Assembly: GCA_947462335.1 (NCBI GenBank)
Contig: OX381719.1
Span: forward strand, 64,830,808-64,894,807
From: Harmothoe impar
Lineage: Eukaryota; Annelida; Polychaeta; Phyllodocida; Polynoidae
Direction: 5' to 3'
Length of the DNA: 64,000 nucleotides
The position numbers were made by a program, and so were the translations under genes. Positions 1 to 12,339 of the stretch are shown in pieces (the stretch's first letter is position 1; the number at the start of each line of letters is the position of its first letter). Below the pieces are notes generated by a model. The model did not search any database, was not told the origin of the DNA, and was given only the letters and a program-made list of their open reading frames with translations.

Positions 1-2660
1 GACTTAAAAGTGTAACATTTAATGACAGACATTGTGCTATGACATCTGTTGTATATATGAGGAGACCCAATTGAGAGCAACAATGTAATCACAGCTTTTT
101 CTCTCATGAATATTGGGAGACATTGCAGTCTAATACTATTTGGGATTGTTCACCAAGGAATTGGGTTCAATAAAGTATCCAAGAGGTTTTACCTTCCTGG
201 GTACCATAACCCTTATCTGTTACTTAATATTCTGACTATTTCAAGGACCTTTACCGTGGAGCCGGAGAAAAGATACAGCAGTTGAGTGATGTGCTAGTAG
301 CTGGGTTAATGTCCAGCTCAAGATATGTTTGAGGCACCAGTGTAAAGCTGTACATCACCCATACTGCTCCCTCAGGACTAGTTCCTCCGAGAGCTATCTT
401 TCAAGCAGGCTTAAACTAAGCAACTCATTTGCAATATGTCCATTATGCAAAAGCAAAGTCAAGGAACATGAATTGACATTTCCATGAGTGAATCCTACAG
501 CACCCACCTGCCTTGTTTGTTTTCTCTTGATCATCCTCTCGCTAGCATTCCTGCCTCCCCATCCACCTGCTGCTGCCTCACCTTACCTGGACTCTCACAA
601 TAGCATTTCAATAAAAATAGCATAATTTTGTTCTAGAACTTGCTGCTTATTAAGTTACTGGTTAGAAAAAATATTACATTGAATGGATATTGAGAGAAAG
701 GCCACGTAATTGTTGATGTATGCAGGGTAATAGGATTTGTCATAATTGAGCCACACAAACAGTTTTAGGACTAGCCCAATGGAGTATTTGATAAAATGTA
801 CCTTGACTTCCTTTTTGATAGACCAATTCCTCCACATAAAGCTGTTATACCATGCAGCGTATTGAGACGGAATAACGTCCCATCTGCTCCTAATGAAAGC
901 CTTCAATATCATTAAGCCCTTATAATTGCATTCAACAAAACCATCAACAAGACCAAGATATTAAAGCCATCAAATTGTGTGGAAAGAGAAAAATACCAAC
1001 AGCAAATTGTCAATGCAATATTAATAGAAACAAGTTAGTAAAAGCTAGAATCTATCAGATTATTCTCATCTCATAGCCTCCGATTTAATTACTTCCTTGA
1101 TTCCTCCTGACAATTGGTTGATGAAGTGCTTGATTAATTAAGATAAGGATGCAATTAAATGCTCTGCTTTATGAAAGAATGTTTGTCAACATCAAGAAAC
1201 AATCCCCCACTATTACCCATTGAAGCAGTGTAGAGGTAGTGTGGGAATGAGGTGGTTGCTCAGGGAATTCGGATATAGATTACATTGAATATCAGAAAGC
1301 CAATTTCTTTGATTATTCAGTTTCCTAGAGTGCATGTGAACTGATCCACTGACATTAAAAATAACGTTCAGTAATCATCTTCAGTCCCTCATGTACAGAA
1401 TATGATTACAGCAAACACAATACAATGATGTAGACATGTAGGAATTTGAAATCATTCTGCTGATATGACACATGGATTTAGTGGAGGGGTGAAGTGCAAC
1501 ACAGTATTGAGAACTGACACAGAATGTTTAGAAATCCTTCACACAGAAAAGGTCAGGATTAGCTGAATGCATACAACTCAAAACAGCTCTTCAGCATGAG
1601 CAGACAAATGTCATATTGTGAGTAGTAACTTATAAAAAACACTTACTTCTAGAATGTTTACCTTGAATAAAATCATAGAGGGAAAAGGTCCTGTGACCTT
1701 TTCTTTAGATATCCACCCACCGTATATACATCTCTCAGATAGACTGGAATGGATTACTTTATTTGACTCTTACCTCATTAGACCCTTCATGACTGTTCTA
1801 TATAGTAAGCTGGAATTGCTTTTTTTTAAATACATCTCAAAGTTCATCAACAATGTACTTCCACAAAGCTTTACACTTTTTTTTCATGAATTGCCGTTAA
1901 AGGGTTTTCTGCTCATTTATTTAATCTTATTTGTAAAATTTACCTGAGGAATTTGTCCAAATAGAATTGATGCATTTAATGGTGATAATTTCAGCTAACT
2001 TCACTGTTTCCAAAAAAAACAAAACATAACAGATGATACCAATTTCAAAAATCAAGTTCTCCATTGTAAAGAACAATAAAAGCGATGACCTTGAATGAAG
2101 AGCTGTGGTGACAAATGCAATATCCTCGCTATAGCCTTATCCCTAGCCATTTTGCCAAATGAGCAGGAAATAAGATAACCTTGCAAAGAAGATTATTTCT
2201 TTAAGAGTATGTTTTTTCCAGATCCCTATGTTCATATAAATGGGTGTTATTCCCAAAGGAGTAATTGTCTGATGTAGCTTGGACTGATGCATGGGATGAA
2301 GATAGGGCTGTGAAATGTGCCTCTCAGACGGCAATGTCAGCACTTTTGTAAATAAGCTTTTAGTAGGAACAGAGAAAGAACACAATGAGCATTGAAAAGC
2401 CCATTTGGCTGTTTCCTGTTATCTCCACACAATTTTTATCTATTTCTGTATTGGCTTGAGCTAGCACTGAGGCATCTGCTAAAGCTTTCTGTTGTTAAGT
2501 CACTTCGTATCAATTATATGAGGAAATTTGTTTCACTACATGGAGATCTGCTTAAGATGAAATCTCAAACTTTACAATCTGCTGGAAATATAACTGCTAT
2601 TCAAACACATTGTCCATTTATATCCCAAAGTTGGGATTTGGTGATGTGATACCTGATTAC
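1..2660. other. AT-rich non-coding DNA
   Basis: No gene is recognisable. Open frames here are short (under 100 codons), low in complexity or hydrophobic, and lack a family signature or good splice-site pairs. The segment around 950-1480 is a diverged duplicate of one near 32140-32720 (listed separately). It may be intergenic or intronic. Confidence 0.5.
950..1480 (+). repeat. Diverged direct duplicate of 32140-32720
   Basis: Collinear similarity to 32140-32720 in the same orientation. Shared stretches include the AAGCCATCAAATT start, the ATACCAACAG block, GGGAATGAGGTGGTTGC and TATGATTACAGC. Many substitutions and small indels separate the copies, so the duplication is old. Neither copy keeps a conserved reading frame. 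Confidence 0.6.
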
Positions 2661-2940
2661 TGACAGAGCCAATCAGAGATTGGCTCTCATAGACCTCCAA
2701 CCCCACACAGGGGGAGGGGGTCCTTAGATTGGGAACAGCCAGGTGAGCCACCTACCAGTGACCTGCTCTCAGATGTGGTTGGGAGAGACATACACTGGAC
2801 AGCCAATCCCAGTGTGTGTCTCTGTGTTCTATGGAAAATCAACCAATAAGAGAAAGGGTACCTCTTTGATTGAACAGCCCCCCAGAGGGGGTATGTTCAA
2901 ATGGAAAAGGTGGGCTTGATCTAATAGCTCAAAAACGTGG
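2661..2940. other. GC-richer patch with CCAAT hairpin
   Basis: Positions 2665-2687 form a 10-bp perfect stem (AGAGCCAATC / GATTGGCTCT) with a 3-nt loop. The segment downstream contains several CCAAT motifs (for example near 2810 and 2843) and a G/C-richer composition than its flanks. It could be a degraded MITE or a regulatory patch. No gene is visible. Confidence 0.35.
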
Positions 2941-3960
2941 TCGCATTGCAGCGAAGCAGTCGCCTTGTCTTATCCACAGTCAAATGATGTTCAGGTTCTC
3001 ACCTGGCCAAATCAGTTGAGATTCAATCTATGGTTTTAATCAAACAAAGCATTCTGAACATACCTGCCCGTTTATCCTAATACAATGACATTGCTGCTAC
3101 GTGACTGTATTGCTATCTAGAAATGACAGGGTGCATAGTGGTTAGTATACAACTGACTAATGGCTGAGGCATGATTGACTGAACATGGTATGTATATTAT
3201 ATGATTGATGTACACTGGCTCTTATCCCATTGTTGGACTGAATTGGAGATACTTTTTTTGATTTGAGAGATGTGCATAACACATCGTCGTTTATTTATAC
3301 TGAATAAAGAAAGAGCTTTTTCAGCTCGGTTTACATCCTTATCCAGTGTCATGTACATGTTTTTTACCTCGTATAATAAATAATATCATCAATAATAATA
3401 CTAATGCGTATACATAATTGTTATTACATTAGACACATCCAAATATAACATCGCGACTACATCATTTCCTATCATAAAAAAGATAGACTTTGACTATCAT
3501 CGTGAACTTGGGTTGGATCTAACATTTCAAACAAATAAAGTATATGTATATATATATATAAAGGACCGTATTGTAACCTACATTCTATTCCTCGATAATA
3601 TCCACCTGAGTAATGTTGGATGTATGTATGACAATAAGGGATGGGCTCCCTGTACAATAGTAATCATGTGTTTTCAATGCTGTATACCGGTATATTTTCA
3701 ATGTACATGAATTTACAATTTTAATGAGTAGTATGTACCTGGCCGAGAAATATTTACAACTGAGATCATATTTTGTATCCATAAATACATATAAAAATAT
3801 TCGACTAGTGGGACCCTTTGTAGGGGGGGGGAAAGAGAAAGGGGTGGGGTGGGCCTATGTCACCGAAAATTTTATCACAGTTTAGTTCAAAAATACATAA
3901 AGTTGTAGTTTGTGCTACCGAGCCATTTTTTTCTATTTAGATTGAAATCCTCATATGAAT
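2941..3960. other. Non-coding DNA, probably including LINE 3' UTR
   Basis: This stretch lies directly downstream (minus-strand sense) of the stop codon of the LINE ORF at 3961-3963, so part of it should be its 3' untranslated region. It holds a TA-rich microsatellite near 3541-3562 and an AAT-rich stretch near 3375-3402. I could not place the LINE 3' end or a target-site duplication. Confidence 0.4.
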
Positions 3961-4365
3961 CTAAATTTCTAAAAGACTATTCCATAACATGGCTCCTCTG
4001 TACAATACATTCTTTCTCCCAGCTTCATTTTTGGGCAGGTATACTTTGAACAGGCTAGCATCATGCCTATCATTTAACATTTCTGTGTTCTTCTGCTGTT
4101 TGTACATAAAATTATATAAGTGCATAATCCTTCTAGGGTTAAGCTTAGATATCTTAGCCTCCTGGTGTGTCGCCACGGTGGGGTACATATGATTGACCTT
4201 TAAACATTTCCTGAGCGCTTTGTTTTCAATAATTTGTAGTCTATCTGGTACATTTTTATTTGCAATATCATAAAATATGTCACCGTAGTCAGCATGAGGC
4301 AATACAATGGTCTTATGAATATCCAAAAGGGTTTTTGTGTCCAAAAGATCATTCAAATTTGCCAG
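3961..4365 (-). pseudogene. LINE ORF2 C-terminal fragment
   Basis: Minus-strand fragment encoding the end of a non-LTR retrotransposon polyprotein downstream of the reverse transcriptase. It includes a thumb-like stretch (IVLPHADYGDIFYDIA) that is typical of the 'LPHLDYG' region of Jockey/CR1-type elements, and ends at a TAG at 3961-3963. The frame is open to the gypsy insertion at 4365/4366 and continues on the far side at 17083, so this is the tail of the same LINE as the 17083-18453 and 27112-27489 pieces. The clade is not resolved; the Jockey superfamily is a reasonable guess. Confidence 0.8.
4362..4365. repeat. CCAG target-site duplication, left
   Basis: CCAG precedes the 5' LTR here and follows the 3' LTR at 17079-17082. 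This is the duplication made on integration of the gypsy element into the LINE. Removing the insert and one CCAG leaves the LINE reading frame continuous, which supports the call. Ty3/gypsy elements usually produce 4-6 bp duplications. Confidence 0.85.
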
Positions 4366-4779
4366 TGTAGGGGTTTACTACGGTAATCATTTATATCCAG
4401 GTGACCGAGGAGGATTAAGTTCGGGTTGTTCCCGCCTGGCGTTAGTGTGGGCGGTATCCCAGAGGGGGCGACTGTCCTCTCTCGGGTACTGCGCACCACG
4501 TTTCAGGCGGGAGCCAACCGACACGTGACCATGTCCATTTCACATCCAAAGGGGGTATATAAACCTCCCCTCCTCGTATAGTCGCCAGTCAGTGCAGGCC
4601 CGGCTGACTCCCCGCATTACCCTACCCCAATCGCTAGATTGAACCAGGACTGCTTCGTCTTACCCTTCGGGTTAAGACTAGATTCAATTGTAATAGGGAT
4701 ACGTTGAATAAACAAGCTTTCTACTTCGCACTTGGAAACTGACGTTCTTGTTCTCTTTCTGAGATTCCGAACCACTACA
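4366..4779 (+). repeat. 5' LTR of gypsy element
   Basis: 414 bp, beginning TGTAGGGG and ending CACTACA, matching 16664-17078. It holds a TATA box (4555-4563), an AATAAA at 4707-4712 and, between them, a bulged hairpin with a CCCTTCGGG tip (around 4655-4680). Differences from the 3' LTR that I can see cluster near the AATAAA: one 1-bp length change and about three substitutions. Confidence 0.95.
4555..4563 (+). promoter_or_regulatory. LTR TATA box
   Basis: TATATAAAC follows a G-rich run inside the LTR, about 150 bp before the AATAAA at 4707. This is the normal U3 promoter layout, and the copy in the 3' LTR is identical. Transcription would start about 30 bp downstream. Confidence 0.6.
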
Positions 4780-4780
4780 C

Positions 4781-4798
4781 TGGTGCCGTGACCAGGAT
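4781..4798 (+). promoter_or_regulatory. Primer-binding site, tRNA-His-like
   Basis: TGGTGCCGTGACCAGGAT starts one base after the 5' LTR. The first 12 bases are complementary to the CCA plus acceptor-stem 3' end of animal tRNA-His (...GTCACGGCA-CCA), and later positions mostly match its T arm. The tRNA assignment rests on my memory of vertebrate tRNA-His. Confidence 0.6.
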
Positions 4799-4818
4799 CA
4801 GTTTCGAGTAGCAGTCAG

Positions 4819-7548
4819 GTGAACCTGGCCGGAGTAGGAGAGTATGGGGACGGTAACGTCCCGGAGCGGAACAACCCAGTTGTTCCGACCAGCTTCGAGG
4901 GTTTCATGCGTGAAACCGAAGGAGCTTTAAATCCAGGAGCGACTTTGGAAGAAGGAGAACTGGAGTCCACCCGAGTGGACCAGATGGAACCGGAGGAAGC
5001 GAGGGGGTTCACACCGAACTTCATTGCCACTCAGGGCCAAATCATGTTGAACACTGGGCGTTCTTTGTTCAACACGACTGACTCCGTTTTCTTTCCCGGA
5101 GGAAAGAAAAGGGCGAACCAGAAAGGCTCATTTCTGGACCCGACGGTATTAGAAATACCGCCACAACCCCTTCGGGTCGTACCCGAAGGAGGTCCCATCG
5201 TCGGGACCCAACCTGATCTTAATCAGGACGACACCTTGGACCGGGACAACGATTACCGGAACAAGGAAGAAATGAACAAGCAGTACGATGCTCTGCATGA
5301 CGAATTGGTTTCGTTGATCTCTGAAAGGAATAGGTACATCCTAGAGAGTAGACAGGTCCATCAGGATATGGAGTGGAGAACGGATCAGTTGACCCGTGAC
5401 AACCAACTGGTGCAAGACCAGATGGAGAAAAATCAGGAAACCCTGAAAGCGGAAAAGAAAAGATTATCCGAGTTAGGTTAAGCTAACCGGAAGTCTTATG
5501 CCTGTCAACAACAGTATCAGGCGGACCTAGAAAGATACTCTAGGGAATGGCACGCCGCCAAGGACGCTCGCAACCAGCAGGTGGAAGACAATGAGGCAGT
5601 AAGATCCGCTATCCTAGAAGCAAACGAAGAGTTAGATCAGAAGAAACTAGAGGGCATGAAGGCGGTATCTATACTGGAAGCTAGACGAGTAGAGTTGGAA
5701 CTCTACCTAGGTAACCAGAAGGTACCTGACCCAGAGGTGACCCTCACCCCTGGGGAAGGAGTGGAGAACCCTCCACTCCAAGGAGTTCTAAAGCCCACCA
5801 CCCGATACCCTTCCGGAGGACAGGTAGAGAAAGATGTCTACTATACATCTGCTCCCCCTGCTCCGACGGGACCTTCGGTAACCATCGATCCGACGGCATA
5901 TTCCGCGGGAAGTGCGTCGGGAGTCGATAGTTATGACACCTTGAACCCCTTCGCTGGGGATAGTCCATCTCAGTATGGAGCTGTTCCACCCCCTTCGGGT
6001 ACGAGCAAGAACACCACCACCCATGAGGATCAACAGGGGGGGTGGTATGGCTATGATAATTGGGGTGACCTGATTTTTCATCATAACCAGGAGGCAGAGA
6101 CCCGAGAAGGGAGAACTCCGGGAAATCAAACCCGGGGGCATGCAACCCGAGGCAAGAGAGCCGGGGAAGGACCTTCTGCTGGATGGTCTAGGGATCAGAA
6201 CCGACAGTACCCCCGTACTGATAGTCCTGATAGACCCACAACTGGTCAGGGAAGTCGGCCTAGACCCCAAACCCATGACCAAACAACCACCGGGAGTGTT
6301 CCCCCTTATCCGGGTACCACTTCTCGCCCTCGACCCACCCGGTTTCCCGGGTGCGAACCAGTCTCTCCAGTCCGACCATTGACCCGAAGAACCTCAATGG
6401 CTCCCGGATTGAGACAGGTTTATGATACTGATCCTTGTATCAAGAGCCTTGGCTTAGATAGCTATAGCCGGGGACAAGATGCCACTGAAATAATGGACTG
6501 GAGCCGGAATCTATCAGATCAGCTGATAGAAGGGGCCACCAGGGGTGCCCGACGCACCGCCAGGATCACCAAACCCTACAAAGGGAAAGGACCCTGGAAA
6601 GATGAATACCAAATATTTGTGGATGACTGCAAATACAATGGGTGGTCTAAAGAAGACTCATTAGGAGCCTTCGTAATCTGGCTAAATGATGGGCCAGGTA
6701 AATCAGCAGTCTCCCAATGGAGAAGTACATATGGCCCTTCGGGTACATATGATCAGCTCGAAAGTACTGCTGTATATATCTTTGGGAACCTGGTGACCGT
6801 GGATCACTGGTTGGTCTTCAAGGGACGAACCCAGAAACCAAAAGAGTCCCCAAAGATATATGGTCTAGAGCTTCAACGGATTCTGCATCAGGCAAGACCC
6901 GAATGGGCTAGAGACGCCGATTACTATATCGAGACTCTCTTTGTCCGGTTTATTAGCGGACTGAGTGACCCTGATCATCAGGAACTAACCAGAAAAGCTT
7001 GGAAAAGCGATTCCTCCCTAGCCGATCTATTTTTAGCCATAGATGGTTATGAGAAGAAGAAAATTCTTCTTGCCGGATTGGTGCCCAACCAATCCCGAAC
7101 GTCAGCGGTAGTTGACTATAGTAGCAGCGGGGGATCCTCGGGTGAGGATTCCGAAGGAGAGGAGACCATTGGGGCGGTAGCCTTCAGTGGGAAGCGCCGG
7201 GACAAAAAGTCCGATGATAACAAAAGGCGGAAACCTTTTGACAAATCATCCTCTAGCAAAAAGCCAGAGAAACCTCCAGGGGACAATTCAAAAACCCCTT
7301 CCAAACCTCCCTCGGGTCCACCAGAACCCAATGTTCCGAAGATATCGGAACCCGACCAGTCCCTCGGATTGGTAGAAGCCATGATGCAGCGTATGATGGC
7401 GATGTTTGATAAGAAAGAGGAAAGGAGGGTTAAACCCGAACTGAGTACTGTAACATGCTACAGATGTCAGGAGAAGGGGCATTATGCCTCCTCATGCACA
7501 GCTGAGAAACCTGTGATGCGATTCTCCGGAAAGAACTCGGAAAATTAA
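4819..7548 (+). pseudogene. gag: gag with one premature stop
   Basis: Encodes the structural polyprotein that forms the retrotransposon particle and packages RNA. The frame is continuous except for a TAA at 5479-5481; reading resumes in the same frame without a shift. The first in-frame ATG is at 4906, and the frame is open upstream to GTG at 4819. In order: an acidic N-terminal part, a charged coiled-coil-like stretch rich in E, Q, K and R (about 5270-5700), a proline/glycine/arginine-rich linker, a capsid-like helical region (about 6430-7060), an acidic/lysine-rich tail, and one CCHC zinc knuckle at 7456-7497 (CYRCQEKGHYASSC). The knuckle is intact. The early stop removes most of the protein unless it is read through. 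Confidence 0.85.
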
Positions 7549-10500
7549 AGGGGATCCCTGAGGAAGGCGACTCAGAGATCCCGAAGGAAATATGCCATGA
7601 TACTCCTGACGGAACGGGAGTAAGTTCACACTCAGTAGTGACGCCCGGACATATGGGGGACAAGCAGGCGCAGCTTGGGAACCCTGGGGCCGGGGCCATC
7701 AGCATTCCAGTCATACATTCGGGAAGTGAGTCGGGGAAACCCAGTGCTGATGCGGAGGAGTATAGTGCAATGGTTTGTGGAACCAGGCTTCCCCTAGATC
7801 ACCCTTGCCTGGAATACATAAGAGGGCGTGGATTAGATCTAGGTACTGAGAGTGACTTACAGAAGTTCACTAGTAACCCTTCATTGAATGGAGGAAAAAG
7901 GTGGTATTTAGCCGCTTCTGTGAAGGGTAGAGTCGGGGAATTTCTGATAGATACTGGAGCCAGCCACTCCATCATCTCTCGGAAGTTCTACACTCTTCTG
8001 CTGGGCACAAATGATGACCTTAAAATGAGGGTAAATGCGTGCACAGCCGACGGTAGCAGATTGCGGACGTTTGGACGTACTTTCCTGTGTATCTCGGTGG
8101 TGGGGAAGGAGTTTGTATTCTCCCCAACCATTGCTGAGATCGAGGATGATGGTATCATAGGGATGGACTTTGCCGACCTGTTCGGGATGATGTTGAACCC
8201 GAAGACAGGTGAATTGTCCATACAGAGTCCCTATAATATCAAAGCACAATGTGTGCTGAGAGTTATCAGTAGTGTAGCAAGTGTCGCACAGACGGTGAAA
8301 CTTCCACCGGGAACCACATGTGATGTGTTAATAAGCGCTTCCTCTGAACTAAGAGGAAGGGCCGGGGTCATGGAACCCGACGTAGCTTATCTCCAATCCC
8401 TCGGGTTGGAATCTGCTGATACGTTGGTGGGAAATGCCCAATGGACCCTTGTCCCCATTTCCAATCCTGGTGTTCATATGGTATATCTCCAGAAAGGCGC
8501 TAAAGTAGGCAGTGTGGTACTCGCGGAGGCGGTCACCAGCAGCCTTCTGGGGTTGCCATCCGAAGAGCCGCCGGGTACGGCCGTAATTGAAGAGGAATTA
8601 GAAAAGCTAATTCTAGATGCTTCGGAACTAGATCCGAAGGAGCAGAAGGACCTTCGGGTAATGTTAAAACGTTGCCGAAGGGCCTTCGCGTTCCCAGGAG
8701 AACCCTTAGGACGAACTGATAAAGTCCTACACGGAATTGACGTGGGGGAAAGTTCCCCCTTTAAAATTCCTTACCGTCGGCTACCTCTGAAGAAGAAGGA
8801 GGTAGCAGAAACTGAGATCAATAAGATGATTAAGGATCATGTTATTGTACCCAGTTCCAGCCCCTGGAGCAGTCCAGTCTGTATGGTCACCAAAAAAGAT
8901 GGGACCATACGGTTCTGTATTGACTACAGGAAACTGAATGGGATGACGAAGAAGAACTCATATCCTCTGCCGAGGATTGATGAAACCATTGACTCACTAG
9001 GAGGGAATGAATGGTACTGTACCATAGACTTACAGTCTGGGTACTGGCAGGTCGGAATGAAACCTGCCGACATGGAGAAGACGGCCTTCTCTAGCCATGT
9101 AGGATTGTTCCAGTACAACGTCATGCCCTTCGGGTTGTGCAATGCGCCAGCCACCTTCGAGGCCATGATGGAGACATTACTGAGCGATCTACTATGGAAG
9201 AAATGTCTAGTTTACCTAGATGACGTCATTATCTTCGGAAAAACATTCCAAGGTTGTCTAGACAACCTGGAAGAAGTCCTCTAGAGAATAATGAGTAATG
9301 GGTTGAAATTAAAACCTAAGAAATGTCAGTTGTTTAAGAAAGATATTAATTATCTGGGGAGAATTATTTCCACACAGGGTGTGAAAGCAGACCCGGAGAA
9401 GATCCGAAGTGTGACGGAGTGGGAAAAACCCAGGTGTCCCAAGGATGTCCGTTCATTCCTTGGGTTCTGCTCGTATTATCGAGATTTCTTACCAGGCTAT
9501 GCCCAGGTGAGCTATCCTATCCAGTCACTGTCTCATTGGACACCTGGTAGGCGTAAGGAAGTTTTTCCATGGGGAAAAGAGCAAGACGAGTCTTTTGAAT
9601 CCATCAAAAGACTCTTTGTTGAAACACCAGTGTTGAAATATCCGACAGCCGCCGGTCATTTCATCCTGGATACTGATGCCAGCAATGAGAGCATTGGAGC
9701 TGCTTTGAGTCAGGTCCAAGACGGAAAGGACGTTCCCATTGCTTTTGCTAGCAACACCATGAACAAGTCACAGAGGAATTACTGTACCACCAAGAGGGAA
9801 CTCTTGGCAGTGATCGTTTACACAAAGAAATATAAACATTTTTTGTGGGGCTCAGATTTCACGCTGAGGACTGACCATTCCTCCTTGAGGTGGTTACTTA
9901 ATTTTAAGGATGCTGAAGGTATGATAGGTCGGTGGTTAGCACACTTATCAGAGTTCGGGTTGGAACAGAAGCAGATCCAACACCGACCCGGTGTGAAGCA
10001 TGTAAATGCTGATGCACTGTCCCGCAGACCCATCAGGAGTTGTGGAAATGAGAAATGTGATGATTGTGGAGTCCACGGGGCGGTCCTAGCTGGAGTCCGG
10101 TTGCCACTGGAATCCAGGGGAACTGGTATCCTTCAATGGTCTATGGAGACTATCCGAAGGTTCCAGGAGAAGGATCCGAACGTGGGGAGGTTGCTCGGGT
10201 TGATTCCTAAGGGGATCAAACCTGTTCGACCTGAAATCTCGCTAGAAAATAGAGAGATGAGGAGATTTTTAGCTCAATGGACAGAGCTGGAAGTATCCGA
10301 AGGTGTTCTATATAGATGGAAGATCAATCCTTCGGGAAGAAGGATCAGACAGGTAGTGATCCCCTCCGGTATGAGGAGGGATTTGATGTATTATTGTCAC
10401 GGTCATATGACCAGTGGTCACTTTGGGAAGAAACGTTCATTAGAGCGACTGTCCCGAAGATACTACTGGCCAGGAATGAGCACTGACTTATTACGTTGGA

Positions 10501-11723
10501 TCGCCACGTGTCCCGATTGCTGCAAAAATAAACCCGGCCCTGGGATGGGTAAAATGCCCTTGTCCCAGGAACTGTTCGGAGTTAGGTTTGCGAGAATAGC
10601 AATCGACATCATCAGTGGTTTTAAAACAACCCCTGATGGTAACACGTGTATGATGGTAGTCACTGACTACTATACTAAGTATACGCGGGTGGTCCCCTTA
10701 CCCGATCACAAAGCAGCGACCTGTGCGAAGGCCTTTGTGAAAGGTTGGGTATTACACCTAGGAGTGCCTCTGATGATGCATAGTGACCAAGGCCGGGAAT
10801 TTGAGTCGGATCTATGGCAGGAAATGTGCCATGGGTTAGCCATCTGTAAGACCCGAACCAATCCTTACCGACCCCAGAGTGATGGGATGGTGGAAAGGTT
10901 CAACAGAACGCTGATTCAGGTTCTGAAACCCTTGGTGAATGAAAGTATGACTGATTGGGATGAACAATGTGAATATGTATGCCATGCATACAACAGCACT
11001 GTTCATAAAAGCACCAATTGCACCCCAAACTTATTAGTGTTTGGGGAGTACATGATCATGCCAGCCGATCTTGTTTTTGGAGTGGTCGGGTTGAATCCCG
11101 ACGCACCCTGTCACGTGATGTTTGTAGAATCACTAAGAGACCAGTTCAAATTCGCATACGAACTTGTTAGAACTGAGTTACAAAAGAACGCGAAATGGCA
11201 GAAGACTGGTTATGACCATGGACTAAAAGTCCGTCGGTTCAAGGTAGGGGATCAAGTAGTAAGACTACACGAACCTCTATCCAATTTAAAATTGGCAAGC
11301 AACTGGGATGGTCCATTTGTGGTGACTAGAGTAGTAAGTGACTGTACTGTCATGATTAGATCCTTAATTGGGCGGATCTATAAATCCAACGTGGCTCGGC
11401 TCCGTCCCTGGAAGGGGAGGGATCTGACCACAGAAACGTATGGGTTAGGAGTAGATGAATTACTCCAAGAAGTAAAGAGCAGGAAAATGGATCAAATAAC
11501 CCCGAAACGTGGCCGAGGAAGGCCTAGGAAGTTGGGGGGCAGGGATCCGAAGGTGCAGAAGAAGGAAAAAGTCTCGCTAGCTGTAAGCAAACCTAGGCGG
11601 AAGAGAAAGGGGACGGCTAACCCTGCCTCTGAAAAGGCGCCTTCGGGAGCTAGGTCAAAGAAAATACCCATGGGAGGTACCCGACGCAGTCCCCGCCTGA
11701 TAGAAAGGGCTGCGGTAACCTAA
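7506..11723 (+). pseudogene. pol: pol (PR-RT-RH-IN) with one premature stop
   Basis: The frame is -1 relative to gag and overlaps its end by about 43 nt (open from 7506; first ATG at 7653), suggesting frameshift expression, although no classical slippery heptamer is seen. Domains: aspartic protease with DTGA at 7950-7961; reverse transcriptase with YLDD at 9213-9224; RNase H starting near LDTDAS (9666); integrase with an HHCC zinc-binding region (about 10400-10530) and the DDE residues in IDIISG, HSDQGREFES and DGMVERFN; a C-terminal basic tail with an AT-hook-like RGRGRPRKL near 11508-11534. A TAG at 9282-9284 cuts the reverse transcriptase just after the YLDD region. The same frame resumes at once, so a single nonsense mutation is likely. 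Confidence 0.92.
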
Positions 11724-12339
11724 GCTAGTACACAACGAGTGTGTTGTCCTGTACTATGTTAGGAGAGGGAGGGAAGAAATTCCTGGCGGGAAAAATTATA
11801 AATTTATTTCCTCTTTTTCCGAGAAATTGTTTTGTGTTGTCATCTGTTAAATGTTGGAATATACACGAGTGACCGGGTATGGAGCGTGTAAACCCCCCAG
11901 CAGGGTACCAGTGGGTGGTGAGCGGATAATCCGGTGGGTTTGAGGGCATGCTTCCCATAAAAACCTCACTAATACTCCAGCAGAGCTGTTGGTTGCGAAT
12001 GGTTCGGCTACTACCCGAAGCACCTGTTTATAATAAAAAGCACCGGCGCCCTGCGGGCGCGGGAAAAGAACTGGGTCAATGAGTGACCTAGTTAGGGCAG
12101 TCTCGTGGAGGGCCCGAGACGCGCGTGGATGCGCGTGACCTCTGCGCAAAGAGGTCGTTTTGGTTCATTAGATTTCGAATCTTCGCCGGGGTGCTGGCCA
12201 ACGAGGAGGATCTAATAGGAACCGAATTCAAGCGTCAAAAGTAGGTGAATACGTTTCAAAAGGAGAACAGGTCCTCCACAAAGACCTGTAGGATTAGTTA
12301 GGACTCTTATTTAGTATAAATAAGAGCGCCCAACCCAGC
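11724..12339 (+). other. Structured pol-ORF3 intercistronic region
   Basis: No ORF is present. Several perfect or near-perfect stems lie in series: 12046-12060 (GCGCCC/GGGCGC, 3-nt loop), 12100-12120 (GTCTCG/CGAGAC), 12137-12156 (GACCTCT/AGAGGTC), 12162-12173 with 12210-12223 (GGTTCATTAGAT against ATCTAATAGGAACC), and 12304-12326 (10-bp stem CTCTTATTTA/TAAATAAGAG) ending 13 nt before the ORF3 ATG. Such a block could drive internal translation or mark a subgenomic start, but no specific IRES family is recognised. Confidence 0.5.

Noticed and set aside
1654..1947. 97-aa ORF
   Set aside because: Hydrophobic, AT-driven composition, no homology or splice context; likely chance.
4337..4528. ORF across the 5' LTR (also 16593-16826)
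   Set aside because: It is open by chance in the LTR and joins unrelated upstream sequence in the two places.
7500..7550. A canonical -1 slippery heptamer at the gag-pol overlap
   Set aside because: The overlap is in the right relation (-1), but no X XXY YYZ heptamer fits the gag frame in the 43-nt overlap.
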